Notes: generated from the letters alone by a model not told the origin. Counted from the stretch's first letter, positions 22,260 to 32,784 are shown. The stretch: 64,000 bases of DNA from Stenotrophomonas sp. Iso1 (GCF_027497995.1 NZ_JAODBT010000004.1:1-64000), one strand, 5' to 3'. A program made the numbers and translations.

Positions 22260-23948
22260 GTGAAAGCCCAACTCCGCGCCCTCATCGGCCAAGGCATCGA
22301 AGCCTTGCGCGCCAACGGCACTTTGCCTGCCGACACCCTGCCGCCGGATTTCGTGGTCGAACGACCCAAGACCCGCGAACACGGCGACTTCGCATCCAAC
22401 GTCGCGATGCTGCTGGCCAAGGCTGCGCGCAGCAATCCGCGTGCGCTGGCCCAGGCGCTGCTTGAAGCATTGCCGGCCAGTGCCGACATCACGCATGTCG
22501 AAATCGCCGGCCCGGGCTTCATCAATTTCAAACTCGCCCCAGCCGCCTACCAGCGTGAAGTGGTCAGCGTGCTCAAGGAAGGCGAGGACTACGGCCGCAA
22601 CCTGAGCGGTAATGGCCGCAGCGTAGGTGTGGAATACGTCTCGGCCAACCCGACCGGCCCGCTGCATGTCGGCCACGGCCGCGCTGGCGCCATCGGCGAC
22701 TGCATCGCCCGCGTGCTGGAAGTCAACGGCTGGAACGCCAAGCGCGAGTTCTATTACAACGACGCCGGCGTGCAGATCGAAAACCTGGCCAAGTCGGTGC
22801 AGGCGCGTGCGCGCGGCTTCAAGCCGGGCGACGAACAGTGGCCGACCGAGGCCTACAACGGCGAATACATCGCCGATGTGGCCAAGGCCTACCTCACCGG
22901 CCAGACCGTCGAGCTGGAAGGCAGCCAGGTGATCGGCACCAAAGACGCCGAGGACATCGATTCCATCCGCCGCTTTGCCGTGGCGTACCTGCGCAACGAG
23001 CAGAACCAGGACCTGGCCGCGTTCGGCGTGGATTTCGACATCTATTTCCTGGAAAGCTCCCTGTACAAGGACGGCAAGGTTGCCGAAACCGTGCAGCAGC
23101 TGATCACCTCGGGCCACACCTACGAGGAAGGCGGCGCGCTGTGGCTGCGCTCCACCGATTTTGGTGACGACAAGGACCGCGTGATGCGCAAGTCCGACGG
23201 CACCTTCACCTACTTCCTGCCGGACGTGGCCTACCACCTGAGCAAGTGGCAGCGCGGTTACGAGCGCGCCATCACCGAACTCGGCGCCGACCATCACGGC
23301 TCGCTGGCGCGCGTGCGCGCCGGCCTGCAGGCGCTGGACCTGGGCATCCCCAAGGGCTGGCCGGAATATGTGCTGCACCAGATGGTGACAGTGATGCGCG
23401 GGGGCGAGGAAGTGAAGCTGTCAAAGCGTGCCGGCAGCTACCTGACGCTTCGCGACCTGATCGAAGAAGTGGGCAGCGATGCGGTGCGTTGGTTCCTGAT
23501 CGCGCGCAAGCCCGATTCGCAGCTGACCTTCGACATCGACCTGGCCCGCCAGCAGAGCAACGACAACCCGGTGTTCTACGTGCAGTACGCGCATGCCCGT
23601 GTCTGCTCGCTGCTGCGCCAGGCGCAGGAGAAAGGCCTGGACTACAAGCAGGCCGATGGACTGGCGTCGCTGTCGCAGCTCAACGACGAAGCGTCGCTGG
23701 AACTGATGAACGAAATCTCGCGTTACCCGGAAGTGGTGGAAGCGGCTGGTATCGCGCTGGAACCACACCAGGTCGCGCAGTATCTGCGTGAATTGGCGCA
23801 CGCTTTCCACACGTGGTATCACGGCACGCAAGTGCTGGTGGACGATGCCAGCGCGCGCAATGCCAGGCTCACCCTGGCCTGCGCCGCGCGGCAGACGCTG
23901 GCCAATGGTTTGGGCATCCTGGGCGTGAACGCCCCGGAAAAGATGTAA
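22260..23948 (+). CDS. argS: Arginyl-tRNA synthetase
   Basis: 562 aa. The family core is [23 protein letters not shown], which contains the HIGH-type signature HVGH. The KMSKS equivalent is modified (VKLSKRAG), as in many ArgRS. The Arg-tRNA N-terminal domain begins [17 protein letters not shown], and the C-terminal DALR anticodon-binding domain ends the protein. The start is GTG at 22260; no ATG fits the N-terminus. The SPOR gene starts 20 bp downstream with its own ribosome binding site. Confidence 0.96.
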   Translation: MKAQLRALIGQGIEALRANGTLPADTLPPDFVVERPKTREHGDFASNVAMLLAKAARSNPRALAQALLEALPASADITHVEIAGPGFINFKLAPAAYQREVVSVLKEGEDYGRNLSGNGRSVGVEYVSANPTGPLHVGHGRAGAIGDCIARVLEVNGWNAKREFYYNDAGVQIENLAKSVQARARGFKPGDEQWPTEAYNGEYIADVAKAYLTGQTVELEGSQVIGTKDAEDIDSIRRFAVAYLRNEQNQDLAAFGVDFDIYFLESSLYKDGKVAETVQQLITSGHTYEEGGALWLRSTDFGDDKDRVMRKSDGTFTYFLPDVAYHLSKWQRGYERAITELGADHHGSLARVRAGLQALDLGIPKGWPEYVLHQMVTVMRGGEEVKLSKRAGSYLTLRDLIEEVGSDAVRWFLIARKPDSQLTFDIDLARQQSNDNPVFYVQYAHARVCSLLRQAQEKGLDYKQADGLASLSQLNDEASLELMNEISRYPEVVEAAGIALEPHQVAQYLRELAHAFHTWYHGTQVLVDDASARNARLTLACAARQTLANGLGILGVNAPEKM

Positions 23949-23968
23949 GTCAAGGAGACGCAGTAAAC

Positions 23969-24835
23969 ATGGCAGCACGACGCGGCAAAACGCAGGCGCG
24001 ACGCAACAGCGGCAACGGCACACCCGCCTGGGTGTGGCTGGTGGCCGGTGCGGCGATCGCAGCCGTGGTGTTCCTGGCGGCACCCAACCTGTTCAAGAAG
24101 GACGGGGATGGCTTCCTGCGAGTTGGCCCGCAACCCAATCCGGATGCCCAACCGGCACCGGTAGCCGATGCCGACATCGATGCCGGCGTGGAAGCGCCCA
24201 AACCGGCTACACCGGGCAGCGTCAAGCCAGAGGACAAGCCGGCCACGCAGTACGACTTCTACACCCTGCTCCCGGGCACGGAAGTGCAGATGTCCGATGC
24301 CGAGCTGGCTGCCAGCGCGCGCGCCGAGGAACAACGTCGCACGGCAGCCGCCCGTGCCGCTGCGGCAGCCACGCCGCCAACGGATGCCCAGCGCGCGCAG
24401 GCAGCGCTGGAAGGCCGCCCGCTTCCGGCAGCCGTCGCAGCGCTGCCGGCACCGGTCAGTGAAACCGCACGCCGACCGGCGCCGGTGACTGAAACCGCGC
24501 AGTCGCGCCCCGCCGCAACCACGCCGGCTCCGACACAGGTCGCCAGCGCCCAGCCAGCGCCCAAACCGGCAGCAGCAACGCCTGCGGCGGCACCGGCCGA
24601 GAACGTGCGCTACATCCTGCAGGCAGGTGCTTTTGGTGCTTCTGGTGATGCCGAAGCCACCAAAGCGAAGCTGGCCATGATGGGCTTGGCCGCCCGTGTG
24701 GAATCGGCGCAGATCAACGGCAACACCGTGTACCGCGTGCGCATGGGCCCGTATGGCACCGCCATCGAACTGGCCGAGGCCAAGTCCAAGTTGGACGGCA
24801 GCGGTTTGCAGGCGATGGCGATCAAGGCGCAGTAA
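23969..24835 (+). CDS. FtsN-like SPOR-domain membrane protein
   Basis: 288 aa. A basic cytoplasmic N-terminus (MAARRGKTQARR) is followed by one membrane span (residues ~20-37), a long Pro/Ala/Thr-rich periplasmic linker, and a C-terminal SPOR domain (~residues 210-288, starting YILQAGAFGASGDAEA). SPOR domains bind denuded glycan strands at division sites; the argS-ftsN order occurs in several gammaproteobacteria. AAGGAGA lies upstream of the ATG. A terminator follows. A functional FtsN role is inferred from architecture and context. Confidence 0.85.
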   Translation: MAARRGKTQARRNSGNGTPAWVWLVAGAAIAAVVFLAAPNLFKKDGDGFLRVGPQPNPDAQPAPVADADIDAGVEAPKPATPGSVKPEDKPATQYDFYTLLPGTEVQMSDAELAASARAEEQRRTAAARAAAAATPPTDAQRAQAALEGRPLPAAVAALPAPVSETARRPAPVTETAQSRPAATTPAPTQVASAQPAPKPAAATPAAAPAENVRYILQAGAFGASGDAEATKAKLAMMGLAARVESAQINGNTVYRVRMGPYGTAIELAEAKSKLDGSGLQAMAIKAQ

Positions 24836-24858
24836 CTGCTTTGCCGGTTTTGATTGAG

Positions 24859-24884
24859 AAAGGCCCGGCAATGCCGGGCTTTCT
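24859..24884 (+). terminator. Rho-independent terminator after the SPOR gene
   Basis: A stem AAGGCCCGGCA / TGCCGGGCTTT around a single-base loop is followed by CTTTTT. It sits 24 bp after the stop codon. Confidence 0.85.
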
Positions 24885-25044
24885 TTTTGGTTGTTTGACG
24901 GTGGATCGAAGCGCGTTACCCCAGACTTGAAACCAGGGACGCCCAATCCCCCGGACTTCCGATGGCCCTCTCCACCGCACGAAGGTGCCTCACCGGCCGC
25001 ACAGTGCGAAAATCGCAGGCCCTCCTTCCCCACGGAATCCGTCC

Positions 25045-25794
25045 ATGTCCAAGACCGCACTGATCACCGGCGCCACCTCCGGCTTCGGCGCTGCCGCTGC
25101 CCGTCGTTTCGCCGCCGCTGGCTGGAAAGTGATCGCCACCGGTCGTCGCGCCGAGCGCCTGCAACCGCTGATTCAAGAATTTGGTGCGGACAAGGTGCAT
25201 GCAGCGGTCTTCGACATCCGCGACGCCGCTGCAATGGCATCGGCACTTGCCGCATTGCCGCCGGCCTTCCGTGACATCGACCTGCTGGTCAACAACGCCG
25301 GTCTCGCGCAGGGCACTGCCGCCGCGCAGAACGCCAGCCTGGAAGACTGGCGCACCATGATCGACACCAACATCACCGCGTTGGTGACGCTCACCCATCA
25401 CCTGCTGCCACAGCTGGTCGCACGTCGTGGCGCCATCATCAACATCAGTTCCACCGCCGCGCTCTATCCGTACCCCGGCGGCAATGCCTACGGCGGCACC
25501 AAAGCGTTCGTCAGCCAGTTCTCACTCGGCCTGCGTTCGGACCTGCATGGCACCGGTGTGCGCGTGACCGCGATCGAGCCAGGCATGGCCGAAACCGAGT
25601 TCACGCTGGTGCGCACGCATGGCAACCAGGTTGCATCTGACCAGCTCTACGGCGGTGCCAATCCGATGACGGCCGAAGACATTGCCGAGCAGATTTTCTG
25701 GGTGGCGACCTTGCCGCCGCATTTGAACGTCAACCGTTTGGAACTGATGCCGACCAGCCAGTCGTTTGCGGGGTTCCAGGTGGCGCGGAGCTGA
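25045..25794 (+). CDS. Short-chain dehydrogenase/reductase (YdfG-like)
   Basis: A 249-aa NADP-dependent SDR. The cofactor loop is TGATSGFG at residues ~8-15. NNAG marks the fold, and the catalytic Ser-Tyr-Lys set is visible in INISSTAALY and NAYGGTKAF. The MxxTEF segment (EPGMAETEF) resembles YdfG, which reduces malonic semialdehyde and 3-hydroxy acids. ATG at 25045 gives the classical N-terminus; the frame is open 20 codons further upstream. It is monocistronic between two terminators. Confidence 0.88.
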   Translation: MSKTALITGATSGFGAAAARRFAAAGWKVIATGRRAERLQPLIQEFGADKVHAAVFDIRDAAAMASALAALPPAFRDIDLLVNNAGLAQGTAAAQNASLEDWRTMIDTNITALVTLTHHLLPQLVARRGAIINISSTAALYPYPGGNAYGGTKAFVSQFSLGLRSDLHGTGVRVTAIEPGMAETEFTLVRTHGNQVASDQLYGGANPMTAEDIAEQIFWVATLPPHLNVNRLELMPTSQSFAGFQVARS

Positions 25795-25825
25795 GATCGC
25801 GAACTGCGTTTTCTGAGTTACAAAG

Positions 25826-25861
25826 AAAAACGCCGCGTCGGTTACCCGATGCGGCGTTTTT
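25826..25861. terminator. Bidirectional terminator downstream of the SDR gene
   Basis: A stem AAAAACGCCGC / GCGGCGTTTTT with a 14-nt loop, having A-run and T-run on the two sides. It lies between the convergent SDR and speA genes. Confidence 0.88.
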
Positions 25862-25908
25862 ATTTCCGATTAAAGCCAATGCGCAGTGCAGAAGTTCCCT
25901 CACCCCAA

Positions 25909-25934
25909 CCCCTCTTCCGTTTACGGGAGAGGGG
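25909..25934. repeat. Inverted repeat of the CTTCTCC-type intergenic family, copy 2
   Basis: CCCCTCTTCCG / CGGGAGAGGGG with a TTTA loop and one mismatch. It is similar in form to the hairpins at 4605-4630 and 28035-28058. It lies just outside the 3' end of speA. Confidence 0.6.
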
Positions 25935-25956
25935 CTTTTGAGTTTTGCTTGCTCTG

Positions 25957-27846
25957 TCAGGCCAGCGGCTCATCCGACAAATACGTGTAGCCGGTCAGGC
26001 CTGCTTCCAGTGCAGCGTCCAACTCTGCGGCACGCTCGGCCGGCAGATCGGCCGCAGCAACGCGTTCGCGGTAAGAGCTACGCAGGTCCGCCAGACTGTA
26101 GCCCACGTAATCGAGCATCACGTCGGTGGTGTCGCCACGACGCTGCTGCGTGATCACATAGCCATCGGCGTCGACCACCACTTCCACGGCGTCGGTATCG
26201 CCGAACAGGTTGTGGATGTCGCCGAGAATTTCCTGGTACGCACCGACCAGGAAGAAGCCGATGCGATAGCTCTCACCGTGACGCACGGCGTGCAACGGCA
26301 GCGAGCTGTCCAGACTTTCGTTCTCGACGTACGTCTTGACCATGCCATCCGAATCGCAGGTCATGTCGGCGATGATGCCGCGACGCTCCGGGCGTTCGTT
26401 CAAGCGCTCGATCGGCACGATCGGAAACACCTGATCAATCGCCCACGCATCGGGAATGGACTCAAACACACTGAAGTTGACGAAGTACTTGTCGACCAAG
26501 CGCTCGTTCAATTCGTCCAGCGCCGGGCGATGGCTCTTTTCGTCGTAGCTCAGGCGCGCACGCACGGCGTTTGCGATGGCATAGAACAGGTCATCAATAC
26601 GCGCACGCTGCGGCAGATCGATCTGGCCCAGCGCGTAGGCCGCCAAACCTTCGGCATGGAAATGCTGTGCTTCCTGGAACAACTCCACCGCCGGGCGCTG
26701 GTCCAGTTCGTCATGGATTTCACGCAGATGACGGACCGCTGCCGGCTCGTCGTCATGCGCTTCGGGCACACGGCCTTCGGCGGCCTGCTCCACTTCAGAC
26801 ACATTGGCGATCAGCACCGCGTGGTGCGCGGTCATCGCGCGGCCACATTCGGTAATGATGCGCGGCGGCGTCAGTGCATGCTCTTCGCACGCTTCGGCCA
26901 GTGGCTGCACGATGTTGCTGGCATAGGAATTGAGCCCGTAGTTGATCGAGCAGTAGCTGCGCGAACGGGTGCCTTCGTAATCGATGCCCAGGCCACCGCC
27001 CACGTCGACATGGCTGATCTTCGCGCCCAGGCGCGACAACTCCACGAAATAACGCGTGGCCTCGCGCATGCCATTGGCGATGTCGCGCACGTTGCTGATC
27101 TGGCTGCCCATGTGGAAATGCAGCAGGTTCAGGCAGTCGGCGTATTCGGTGTCACGCAGCGCTTTCCACAGGTCCAGCAGCTGACGCGGGGACAAGCCGA
27201 ACTTGGCCTTGTCGCCACCACTGTTCTGCCACTTGCCGGCGCCCAACGATGCCAGGCGCATGCGCACACCGATACCCGGCTTCACGTCCAGCGCCTTGGA
27301 CTCTTCCAGCACCAGCTTCAGCTCGGAGGGCTTCTCGATGACGATGTAGGTCTGCAGGCCGAGCTTGCGGCCGATCAGCGCCAGACGAATGTATTCGCGG
27401 TCCTTGTAGCCGTTGCAGACAATCAAGCCGCCCGGCCGGCTCAGCGCCAGCACCGCCATCAGTTCCGGCTTGGAACCGGCTTCCAGGCCGAAGCCTTCGC
27501 CGTGATGACTGGCCAGGGTTCCGGCCACGCCTCGGTGCTGGTTCACCTTGATCGGGTAAACGGCGGTGTAGCCGCCCGGATAGTCCCAGTCGGCCTGTGC
27601 CTGCGCGAACGCGGTCTGCAGTTTGCCCAGGCGCTGGCCCAGGATGTCCGGGAAACGCACCAGCAGCGGCAGTTTGGCGCCAGCCGCACGGGCCGAATCC
27701 ACAATCTGCGGCAGCGAAACAACTACCCCTTCGGCACCGGCAGGGCGCACCACGACGTGCCCGGCGGCATCGACGTCGAAATAACCATCAGACCAGTGGG
27801 GGATCGAATAGGTTTTGCGGGCCTGTTCGAGGGACCAATCGCTCAT
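25957..27846 (-). CDS. speA: Biosynthetic arginine decarboxylase
   Basis: 629 aa. PLP-dependent, of the alanine racemase-like fold, converting arginine to agmatine for polyamine synthesis. The PLP-lysine lies in YPIKVNQHRGV, and the glycine phosphate loop is seen as HVDVGGGLGIDYEG. Length and the C-terminal region match bacterial SpeA. ATG at 27846 (MSDWSLEQARKTYS) is the family start; 35 more codons are open upstream but run into the promoter region. It is divergent from speE, so the two polyamine genes share a 240-bp intergenic regulatory region. Confidence 0.96.
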   Translation of the reverse strand: MSDWSLEQARKTYSIPHWSDGYFDVDAAGHVVVRPAGAEGVVVSLPQIVDSARAAGAKLPLLVRFPDILGQRLGKLQTAFAQAQADWDYPGGYTAVYPIKVNQHRGVAGTLASHHGEGFGLEAGSKPELMAVLALSRPGGLIVCNGYKDREYIRLALIGRKLGLQTYIVIEKPSELKLVLEESKALDVKPGIGVRMRLASLGAGKWQNSGGDKAKFGLSPRQLLDLWKALRDTEYADCLNLLHFHMGSQISNVRDIANGMREATRYFVELSRLGAKISHVDVGGGLGIDYEGTRSRSYCSINYGLNSYASNIVQPLAEACEEHALTPPRIITECGRAMTAHHAVLIANVSEVEQAAEGRVPEAHDDEPAAVRHLREIHDELDQRPAVELFQEAQHFHAEGLAAYALGQIDLPQRARIDDLFYAIANAVRARLSYDEKSHRPALDELNERLVDKYFVNFSVFESIPDAWAIDQVFPIVPIERLNERPERRGIIADMTCDSDGMVKTYVENESLDSSLPLHAVRHGESYRIGFFLVGAYQEILGDIHNLFGDTDAVEVVVDADGYVITQQRRGDTTDVMLDYVGYSLADLRSSYRERVAAADLPAERAAELDAALEAGLTGYTYLSDEPLA

Positions 27847-28034
27847 CGGCGTAGCAACTCTCAGCTGTGGATAAATAAGGACGCGCATTCTAACGCCTGC
27901 GGGGCAAGGCTCCGTTACAATCCGCGACCGCGCCTTCCCCCCGTTCCGCACGGAAGGGGTCGCTGGGGTGAAAGTACGGCTGAAACCTTGTTCTGACAGG
28001 CTTTGCCCGTCCCCTCATTCGCCCCTCTGGGGCA

Positions 28035-28058
28035 CCTTCTCCTGCGGATGGGAGAAGG
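28035..28058. repeat. Inverted repeat of the CTTCTCC-type intergenic family, copy 3
   Basis: CCTTCTCC / GGAGAAGG with an 8-nt loop, only 28 bp before the speE start. The preceding GCCCCTCTGGGGC is a second small palindrome. At this position the hairpin would form in the speE leader mRNA. Confidence 0.65.
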
Positions 28059-28086
28059 GAAAAGTCCATCGCATTCAGGAATCATC

Positions 28087-28944
28087 ATGACCTCCAACGA
28101 AAACTGGTTCACCGAGCACTTCCAACCGACCGGCTCGTCCATTGGTTTCCGCATCACCGGCAAGCTGGACGAAGTGCAGTCGCCGTTCCAGAAAATCGAG
28201 ATCTACGACAGCACCGACTGGGGCAAGTTGATGGTCATCGACGGCGCCATGATGCTGACCAGCAAGGACAATTTCTTCTATCACGAGATGATCAGCCACC
28301 CGGTGCTGTTCACCCACCCGGCGCCCAAGCGCGTGGTGATCATCGGCGGCGGCGATTGCGGCACGCTGCGCGAGGTGCTCAAGCACTCGGGCGTGGAAAG
28401 CGCCACCCAGTGCGATATCGATGAGCAGGTCACGCGCATGGCCGAGAAGTATTTCCCGGAGCTGTGCGAATCCAACGGTGACGTGCGCGCCGAACTGCTG
28501 TTCGACGACGGCGTGGCCTATATGGCCAACTGCGCCCCGGGCAGCGTGGACGTGGTGATCGTGGATTCCACCGATCCGGTCGGTCCGGCCGAAGGCCTGT
28601 TCAACAAGGCGTTCTTCGAGAGCTGCTTCCGTGCGCTGAAAGACGATGGCCTGCTGGTGCAGCAGAGCGAATCGCCGCTGGCACTGCTGGACCTGATCAA
28701 GGACATGCGTTCGGAAATGGGCAAGGCTGGCTTCCAGTCGTTCAAGACCCTGCCCTTCCCGCAGCCGTGCTACCCGACCGGTTGGTGGTCGGTGACCGTG
28801 GCCAGCAAGCAGGCCGGTTTCGGTTTCGGCTTCCGCCAGGAAGATGCCGCCGCCAAGCCGTTCGACACGCTGTACTACACCGCGCCGCTGCATACCGGCG
28901 TGCTGGTCAGCCCGCCGTTCGTGGCCAAGGCGCTGGGCGAGTAA
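28087..28944 (+). CDS. speE: Spermidine synthase
   Basis: A 285-aa aminopropyltransferase that makes spermidine from putrescine and decarboxylated SAM. It has the class I methyltransferase-like loop VVIIGGGDCGTLREVLKH, a DIDEQV acidic motif, and the catalytic VIVDSTDPVGPAEGLF. ATG at 28087 (MTSNENWFTEHF) fits the family start; the upstream open frame includes the repeat hairpin. It is divergent from speA and followed by a terminator. Confidence 0.96.
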   Translation: MTSNENWFTEHFQPTGSSIGFRITGKLDEVQSPFQKIEIYDSTDWGKLMVIDGAMMLTSKDNFFYHEMISHPVLFTHPAPKRVVIIGGGDCGTLREVLKHSGVESATQCDIDEQVTRMAEKYFPELCESNGDVRAELLFDDGVAYMANCAPGSVDVVIVDSTDPVGPAEGLFNKAFFESCFRALKDDGLLVQQSESPLALLDLIKDMRSEMGKAGFQSFKTLPFPQPCYPTGWWSVTVASKQAGFGFGFRQEDAAAKPFDTLYYTAPLHTGVLVSPPFVAKALGE

Positions 28945-28962
28945 ATCCGCCTCGCTGCAAAC

Positions 28963-28991
28963 AAAAACCCCGCTCAAACGCGGGGTTTTTT
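28963..28991. terminator. Terminator after speE
   Basis: A stem AAAAACCCCGC / GCGGGGTTTTT with a 6-nt loop. It sits 18 bp after the stop, between convergent speE and lpxO-like genes, and can work in both directions. Confidence 0.9.
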
Positions 28992-29062
28992 GTACCTGCC
29001 AGGAGCATGGCGTGGGTAAATGCATTGCCTGCGTCGCTTGAAAAGCCCCGCACGCGCTGCGT

Positions 29063-29968
29063 TTACAGCGCCCAGATGCCGGCAATTACCGCCACCACCA
29101 GGCCCCACTTGATCGTGTGGTACGCAAACGCGCTGCGCGCGCGCAGTGCCTTGGCCTTCAGGCGGATCTTGTACACGCCGCCAAATGCCTTGTTGACCCC
29201 GCCCGTGGGGTCGCCCGGCAAGTTCGGCGAGGCGCCACCCGCCAGCAGGGTGGCTGCCACCGCGCGGTTGAACAGGGCCGGCAAGCCGAAGCGCAGCGGG
29301 CGGGCGATATCGCAGAACAGGATCACCCGGTCCTGATCAGTGTCGTTGTGCGCGTGATGGATGTAAGTCTCGTCGAACATCATCCATTCGCCATCGCGCC
29401 AGCTTTTGCGGATGCCATCCACCTCGATGTAACAGCGGTCATCGTTAGGCGTGCTCAGCCCCAGGTGCAGACGCAGCGACCCGGCGAACGGGTCGCGATG
29501 CGGGCGCAGTTCACTGCCCGACGGCAACTGCGCGAACATCGCAGCACGCACCTCGGGAATGGACTCGATCAATGCCACGGTCTGCGGGCACAACGCCTTG
29601 GCCGACGGGTGCGAAGGGCCATACCAGCGCAGGTAAAAGCGCTTCCAGCCTCGCCGGAAAAACGAGTTGAAACCGGCGTCGTTGAAGCTACTGGCAGCGG
29701 CGATTTTCTCGGCGTCGCGCAATGCCACGGCCTCATCGCGGATCAGCTGCCAGTTCTGCCGTAATGGCTCCAGCTGCGGAAACTCTTTGCCCGGGTCCAG
29801 GAACGGCGTGGTCGGCACCTTTGAGAACAGGTACATGACCACGTTGATCGGCGCCATGAAACTGGAATGGTCCAGCAACTGCCGCGACCAGCGCGCGCGG
29901 ACCTTGCCACGGAAATGGATGTAAAGCACGCAGGCCACGAACAGGGCTGCCAGCACGAGCTTGATCAT
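29063..29968 (-). CDS. lpxO: LpxO-type lipid A 2-hydroxylase (aspartyl/asparaginyl beta-hydroxylase family)
   Basis: 301 aa. An N-terminal membrane anchor (residues ~1-20) and a C-terminal hydrophobic helix frame a Fe(II)/2-oxoglutarate oxygenase domain. Metal and cosubstrate motifs are visible: RPHRDPFAGSLRLHLGL (HxD) and the distal His in IHHAHNDTDQDRVIL. LpxO hydroxylates the secondary acyl chain of lipid A at the inner membrane. It is monocistronic. The family also includes other beta-hydroxylases, but the two terminal hydrophobic segments favour LpxO. Confidence 0.85.
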   Translation of the reverse strand: MIKLVLAALFVACVLYIHFRGKVRARWSRQLLDHSSFMAPINVVMYLFSKVPTTPFLDPGKEFPQLEPLRQNWQLIRDEAVALRDAEKIAAASSFNDAGFNSFFRRGWKRFYLRWYGPSHPSAKALCPQTVALIESIPEVRAAMFAQLPSGSELRPHRDPFAGSLRLHLGLSTPNDDRCYIEVDGIRKSWRDGEWMMFDETYIHHAHNDTDQDRVILFCDIARPLRFGLPALFNRAVAATLLAGGASPNLPGDPTGGVNKAFGGVYKIRLKAKALRARSAFAYHTIKWGLVVAVIAGIWAL

Positions 29969-30254
29969 TCGACCTCCCGGCCGTGGCCGGAGTCAGGAGA
30001 CAGGGGAGCACCCTCGGCCGAGCGCAGACACATGGACGCCGGGGTGCGGACAAACATGGGGCCAGCACCCGCCATAACGAGGGTGTTGCCAGCGCAACGA
30101 TGCTTTCTGCCGCCAGTTTCCTACATTTTTTTTACATTCAGCAATTGCCATACCGTTCAGTTTTATAATTCGCGGCATATTCCCGCCCCCTGCGGGCACC
30201 GCAAGACCGGCATTTCAAGACGCTTTCTGCGCCCGCCGCGTCAGGAAGATTTTC

Positions 30255-30917
30255 ATGAACACACTGCCCACTTTCGACGGCGATACGCCGCTCGTTCCTG
30301 CCAATCAATTGCTCAAGCGCGGTGAGCGCCTGCTCGAGCCGGATGTTTACCGCATTCAGCTTGAAGGCCGTCCCGCGGTGGTCAAGGACTACCGCCGCTA
30401 TCAGGGGACCCCGCTGTCCCCCATCGCGCGCCTGTTGGTGCGCCATGAAGCCAAAGTCCTGCGCCGGCTGCAGGGCTGGAAGCATGCCCCGGCGCTGCTC
30501 GGCACCCTGGGCGGGCTGGCGCTGGGCATGGAATACATCCCCGGCGATACCCTCACCGCCAGCGTCCAGGGCGTCAGCCAGGAAGTCTTCGACCAGCTGC
30601 AGGGCGCACTGGCACGCCTGCATGCGGCCGGCATCACCCACAACGACCTGCACGGCACCAATGTGATGGTCAGCGCCGGCGTGCCTGTGTTGCTGGATTT
30701 CACCTCGGCGCTGCGCTGGCCGCGCTGGCTGCGCAACAACCCCATCACCCGCCAGCTGCGCCGCAGCGATATGAAGAACCTGGTGAAAATGCGCCAGCGC
30801 CTGACCGGGCAGCGTCCGTCTGCCGAGCAGGCGGCTCTGCTGGCCGAACCAGGCTGGGTGCAGGGTCTGCGCCGCGTCTGGAAGCGGCTGTATCGGCAGA
30901 TCAAGCGGCAGGATTGA
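30255..30917 (+). CDS. Small RIO/Kdo-kinase-like protein kinase
   Basis: 220 aa. A compact kinase fold: ATP-binding Lys in RPAVVKDYRRY, a catalytic loop THNDLHGTNVMV (HxDLHxxN) and a metal-binding DFTSALR in place of DFG. C-terminal Arg/Lys-rich helices could sit on the membrane surface. Similar proteins are annotated as RIO1-like or LPS (Kdo/heptose) kinases. With lpxO upstream on the other strand an envelope role is plausible but not shown. A TATAAT lies at about 30166-30171, ~85 bp before the start. Confidence 0.7.
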   Translation: MNTLPTFDGDTPLVPANQLLKRGERLLEPDVYRIQLEGRPAVVKDYRRYQGTPLSPIARLLVRHEAKVLRRLQGWKHAPALLGTLGGLALGMEYIPGDTLTASVQGVSQEVFDQLQGALARLHAAGITHNDLHGTNVMVSAGVPVLLDFTSALRWPRWLRNNPITRQLRRSDMKNLVKMRQRLTGQRPSAEQAALLAEPGWVQGLRRVWKRLYRQIKRQD

Positions 30918-31124
30918 CCTGCCCTCAAGGCGGAGAACCTACCTCTGCCAGCCCTTCTCTGGGTTTCCCCAAAGGAAGGATTTAAAGGCTTCGCGCCGGA
31001 ATATCTGCGCGTGATGACGGTTCTGCTGCTCCCTTTGGCGCAGCCAAGGGGAGTGCTGAGGGCGGTTCAAGCAACCGCCGGACCCCCGCTCGCCGGGGTC
31101 CCATTCCAAGCGACGACCGTTGAA

Positions 31125-31556
<432 letters not shown>

Positions 31557-31642
31557 TTATCCTTACGGCTCGCCATTACGGACACCGATGCGCCGCAAAA
31601 GCCAGGCCTTATAGGCTCGGCCAACCCCTGCGGAGAACTGCC

Positions 31643-31903
31643 ATGATCGACCTCAAACACATCGATGAACTCGCCCGTCGCCTCAGCGACCTGGTGCCGC
31701 AGGGGCTGCGCGATTCCCGCGAGGAACTGCAGGCCACCTTCAAAACTGCCCTCCAGGCAGGGCTGACCAAGCTGGACCTGGTCACCCGCGAGGAGTTTGA
31801 AGTGCAGCGCGCCGTGCTGTTGCGCACCCGCGAAAAACTCGACGCGCTGGAACAGGCCGTCACTACTCTGGAAAACCGCACCACCACCCCGCCCAACGCC
31901 TGA
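31643..31903 (+). CDS. ubiK: Ubiquinone biosynthesis accessory factor UbiK (BMFP/YqiC family)
   Basis: An 86-aa small helical coiled-coil protein. The first half (MIDLKHIDELARRLSDLVP) is amphipathic; the second (LVTREEFEVQRAVLLRTREKLDALEQ) is the conserved trimeric coiled coil. UbiK helps assemble the soluble Ubi complex. A good GGAGAA lies upstream of ATG 31643. The comM gene starts 8 bp downstream, an order seen in other Xanthomonadaceae. Confidence 0.88.
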   Translation: MIDLKHIDELARRLSDLVPQGLRDSREELQATFKTALQAGLTKLDLVTREEFEVQRAVLLRTREKLDALEQAVTTLENRTTTPPNA

Positions 31904-31911
31904 GCCAGGCC

Positions 31912-32747
31912 ATGAGTCTGGCGTTGGTGCACAGCCGCGCCCGTGCTGGCGTGCACGCACCGGCGGTGCAGGTGGAAGTTCACCTGTCCGGCGGCCTCCC
32001 GTCCACCCAGATCGTCGGCCTGCCCGAAGCGGCGGTGCGCGAGTCGCGTGACCGCGTGCGTGCCGCCCTGCTTTGCGCTCAGTTCGAATTCCCCGCGCGC
32101 CGCATCACCATCAATCTCGCGCCGGCCGACCTGCCCAAAGAAGGCGGGCGATTTGATCTACCCATCGCCCTAGGCATCCTCGCGGCCAGCGGCCAGATTG
32201 ACCGCGCCACCCTGGCCGGCCATGAATTCATCGGCGAATTGGCACTCACCGGCGAACTGCGCGCAGTCGATGGTGCCCTACCTGCCGCCATCGCAGCCGC
32301 CGCCGAACAACGGACCCTGATCGTCCCTGCCGCCAATGCCGGCGAAGCCGCGCTGGCGCAGCACGCCAGCGTCAAAGCGGCGCGCACGCTGCTGGAAGTC
32401 TGCGCGGCACTGGCCGGCGACAAGGTCTTGCCGGCGGCGCAGCTGCCCCCCATGCAAGCGCTTGCCCAACCTGACCTTTCGGATGTGCGCGGCCAGCTGC
32501 AGGCCCGCCGTGCGCTGGAAATCGCAGCCGCGGGGGGCCATCACCTGTTGCTGCTCGGCTCCCCCGGCTGCGGCAAGACGCTGTTGGCCTCGCGCCTGCC
32601 AGGCATCCTGCCTGAGGCCAGCGAAACCGAAGCCCTGGAAGCAGCCGCCATCGCCTCGGTCAGCGGCCGCGGCGTGGACCCTGGACGTTGGCGACAACGG
32701 CCATTCCGGTCTCCGCATCACACCGCCAGCGCGGTGGCCTTGGTCGG
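31912..32747 (+). pseudogene. comM: comM (yifB) 5' part, interrupted by a Tn7-like transposon
   Basis: The first 278 codons of a YifB/ComM AAA+ helicase. It begins MSLALVHSRARAGVHAPAV and includes the Walker A LLLLGSPGCGKTLLASRLPG and FRSPHHTASAVALVG, where the coding sequence stops at the transposon end. ComM promotes branch migration when transforming DNA is integrated. Translation would run on through the transposon end to a stop at 33051, giving a chimera with ~101 foreign residues and no second half of the ATPase. The matching 3' part is at 46268-46945. Joining the parts with one GTCGG removed gives exactly 503 codons. Confidence 0.95.
32743..32747. repeat. Target-site duplication GTCGG, left copy
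   Basis: The five bases directly before the transposon left end are GTCGG; the identical five bases follow the right end at 46268-46272. A 5-bp duplication is the standard product of Tn7-type transposition. Confidence 0.95.
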
Positions 32748-32764
32748 TGACAATTTTCAAAGTA
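32748..32764 (+). repeat. Transposon left terminal inverted repeat
   Basis: TGACAATTTTCAAAGTA matches the reverse complement of the right end (TGACAACTTTCCAAGTA) at 15 of 17 positions. One internal site GTGCGACTG follows at 32785-32793. Confidence 0.93.
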
Positions 32765-32784
32765 AACGCGAACGGATCAAAGCT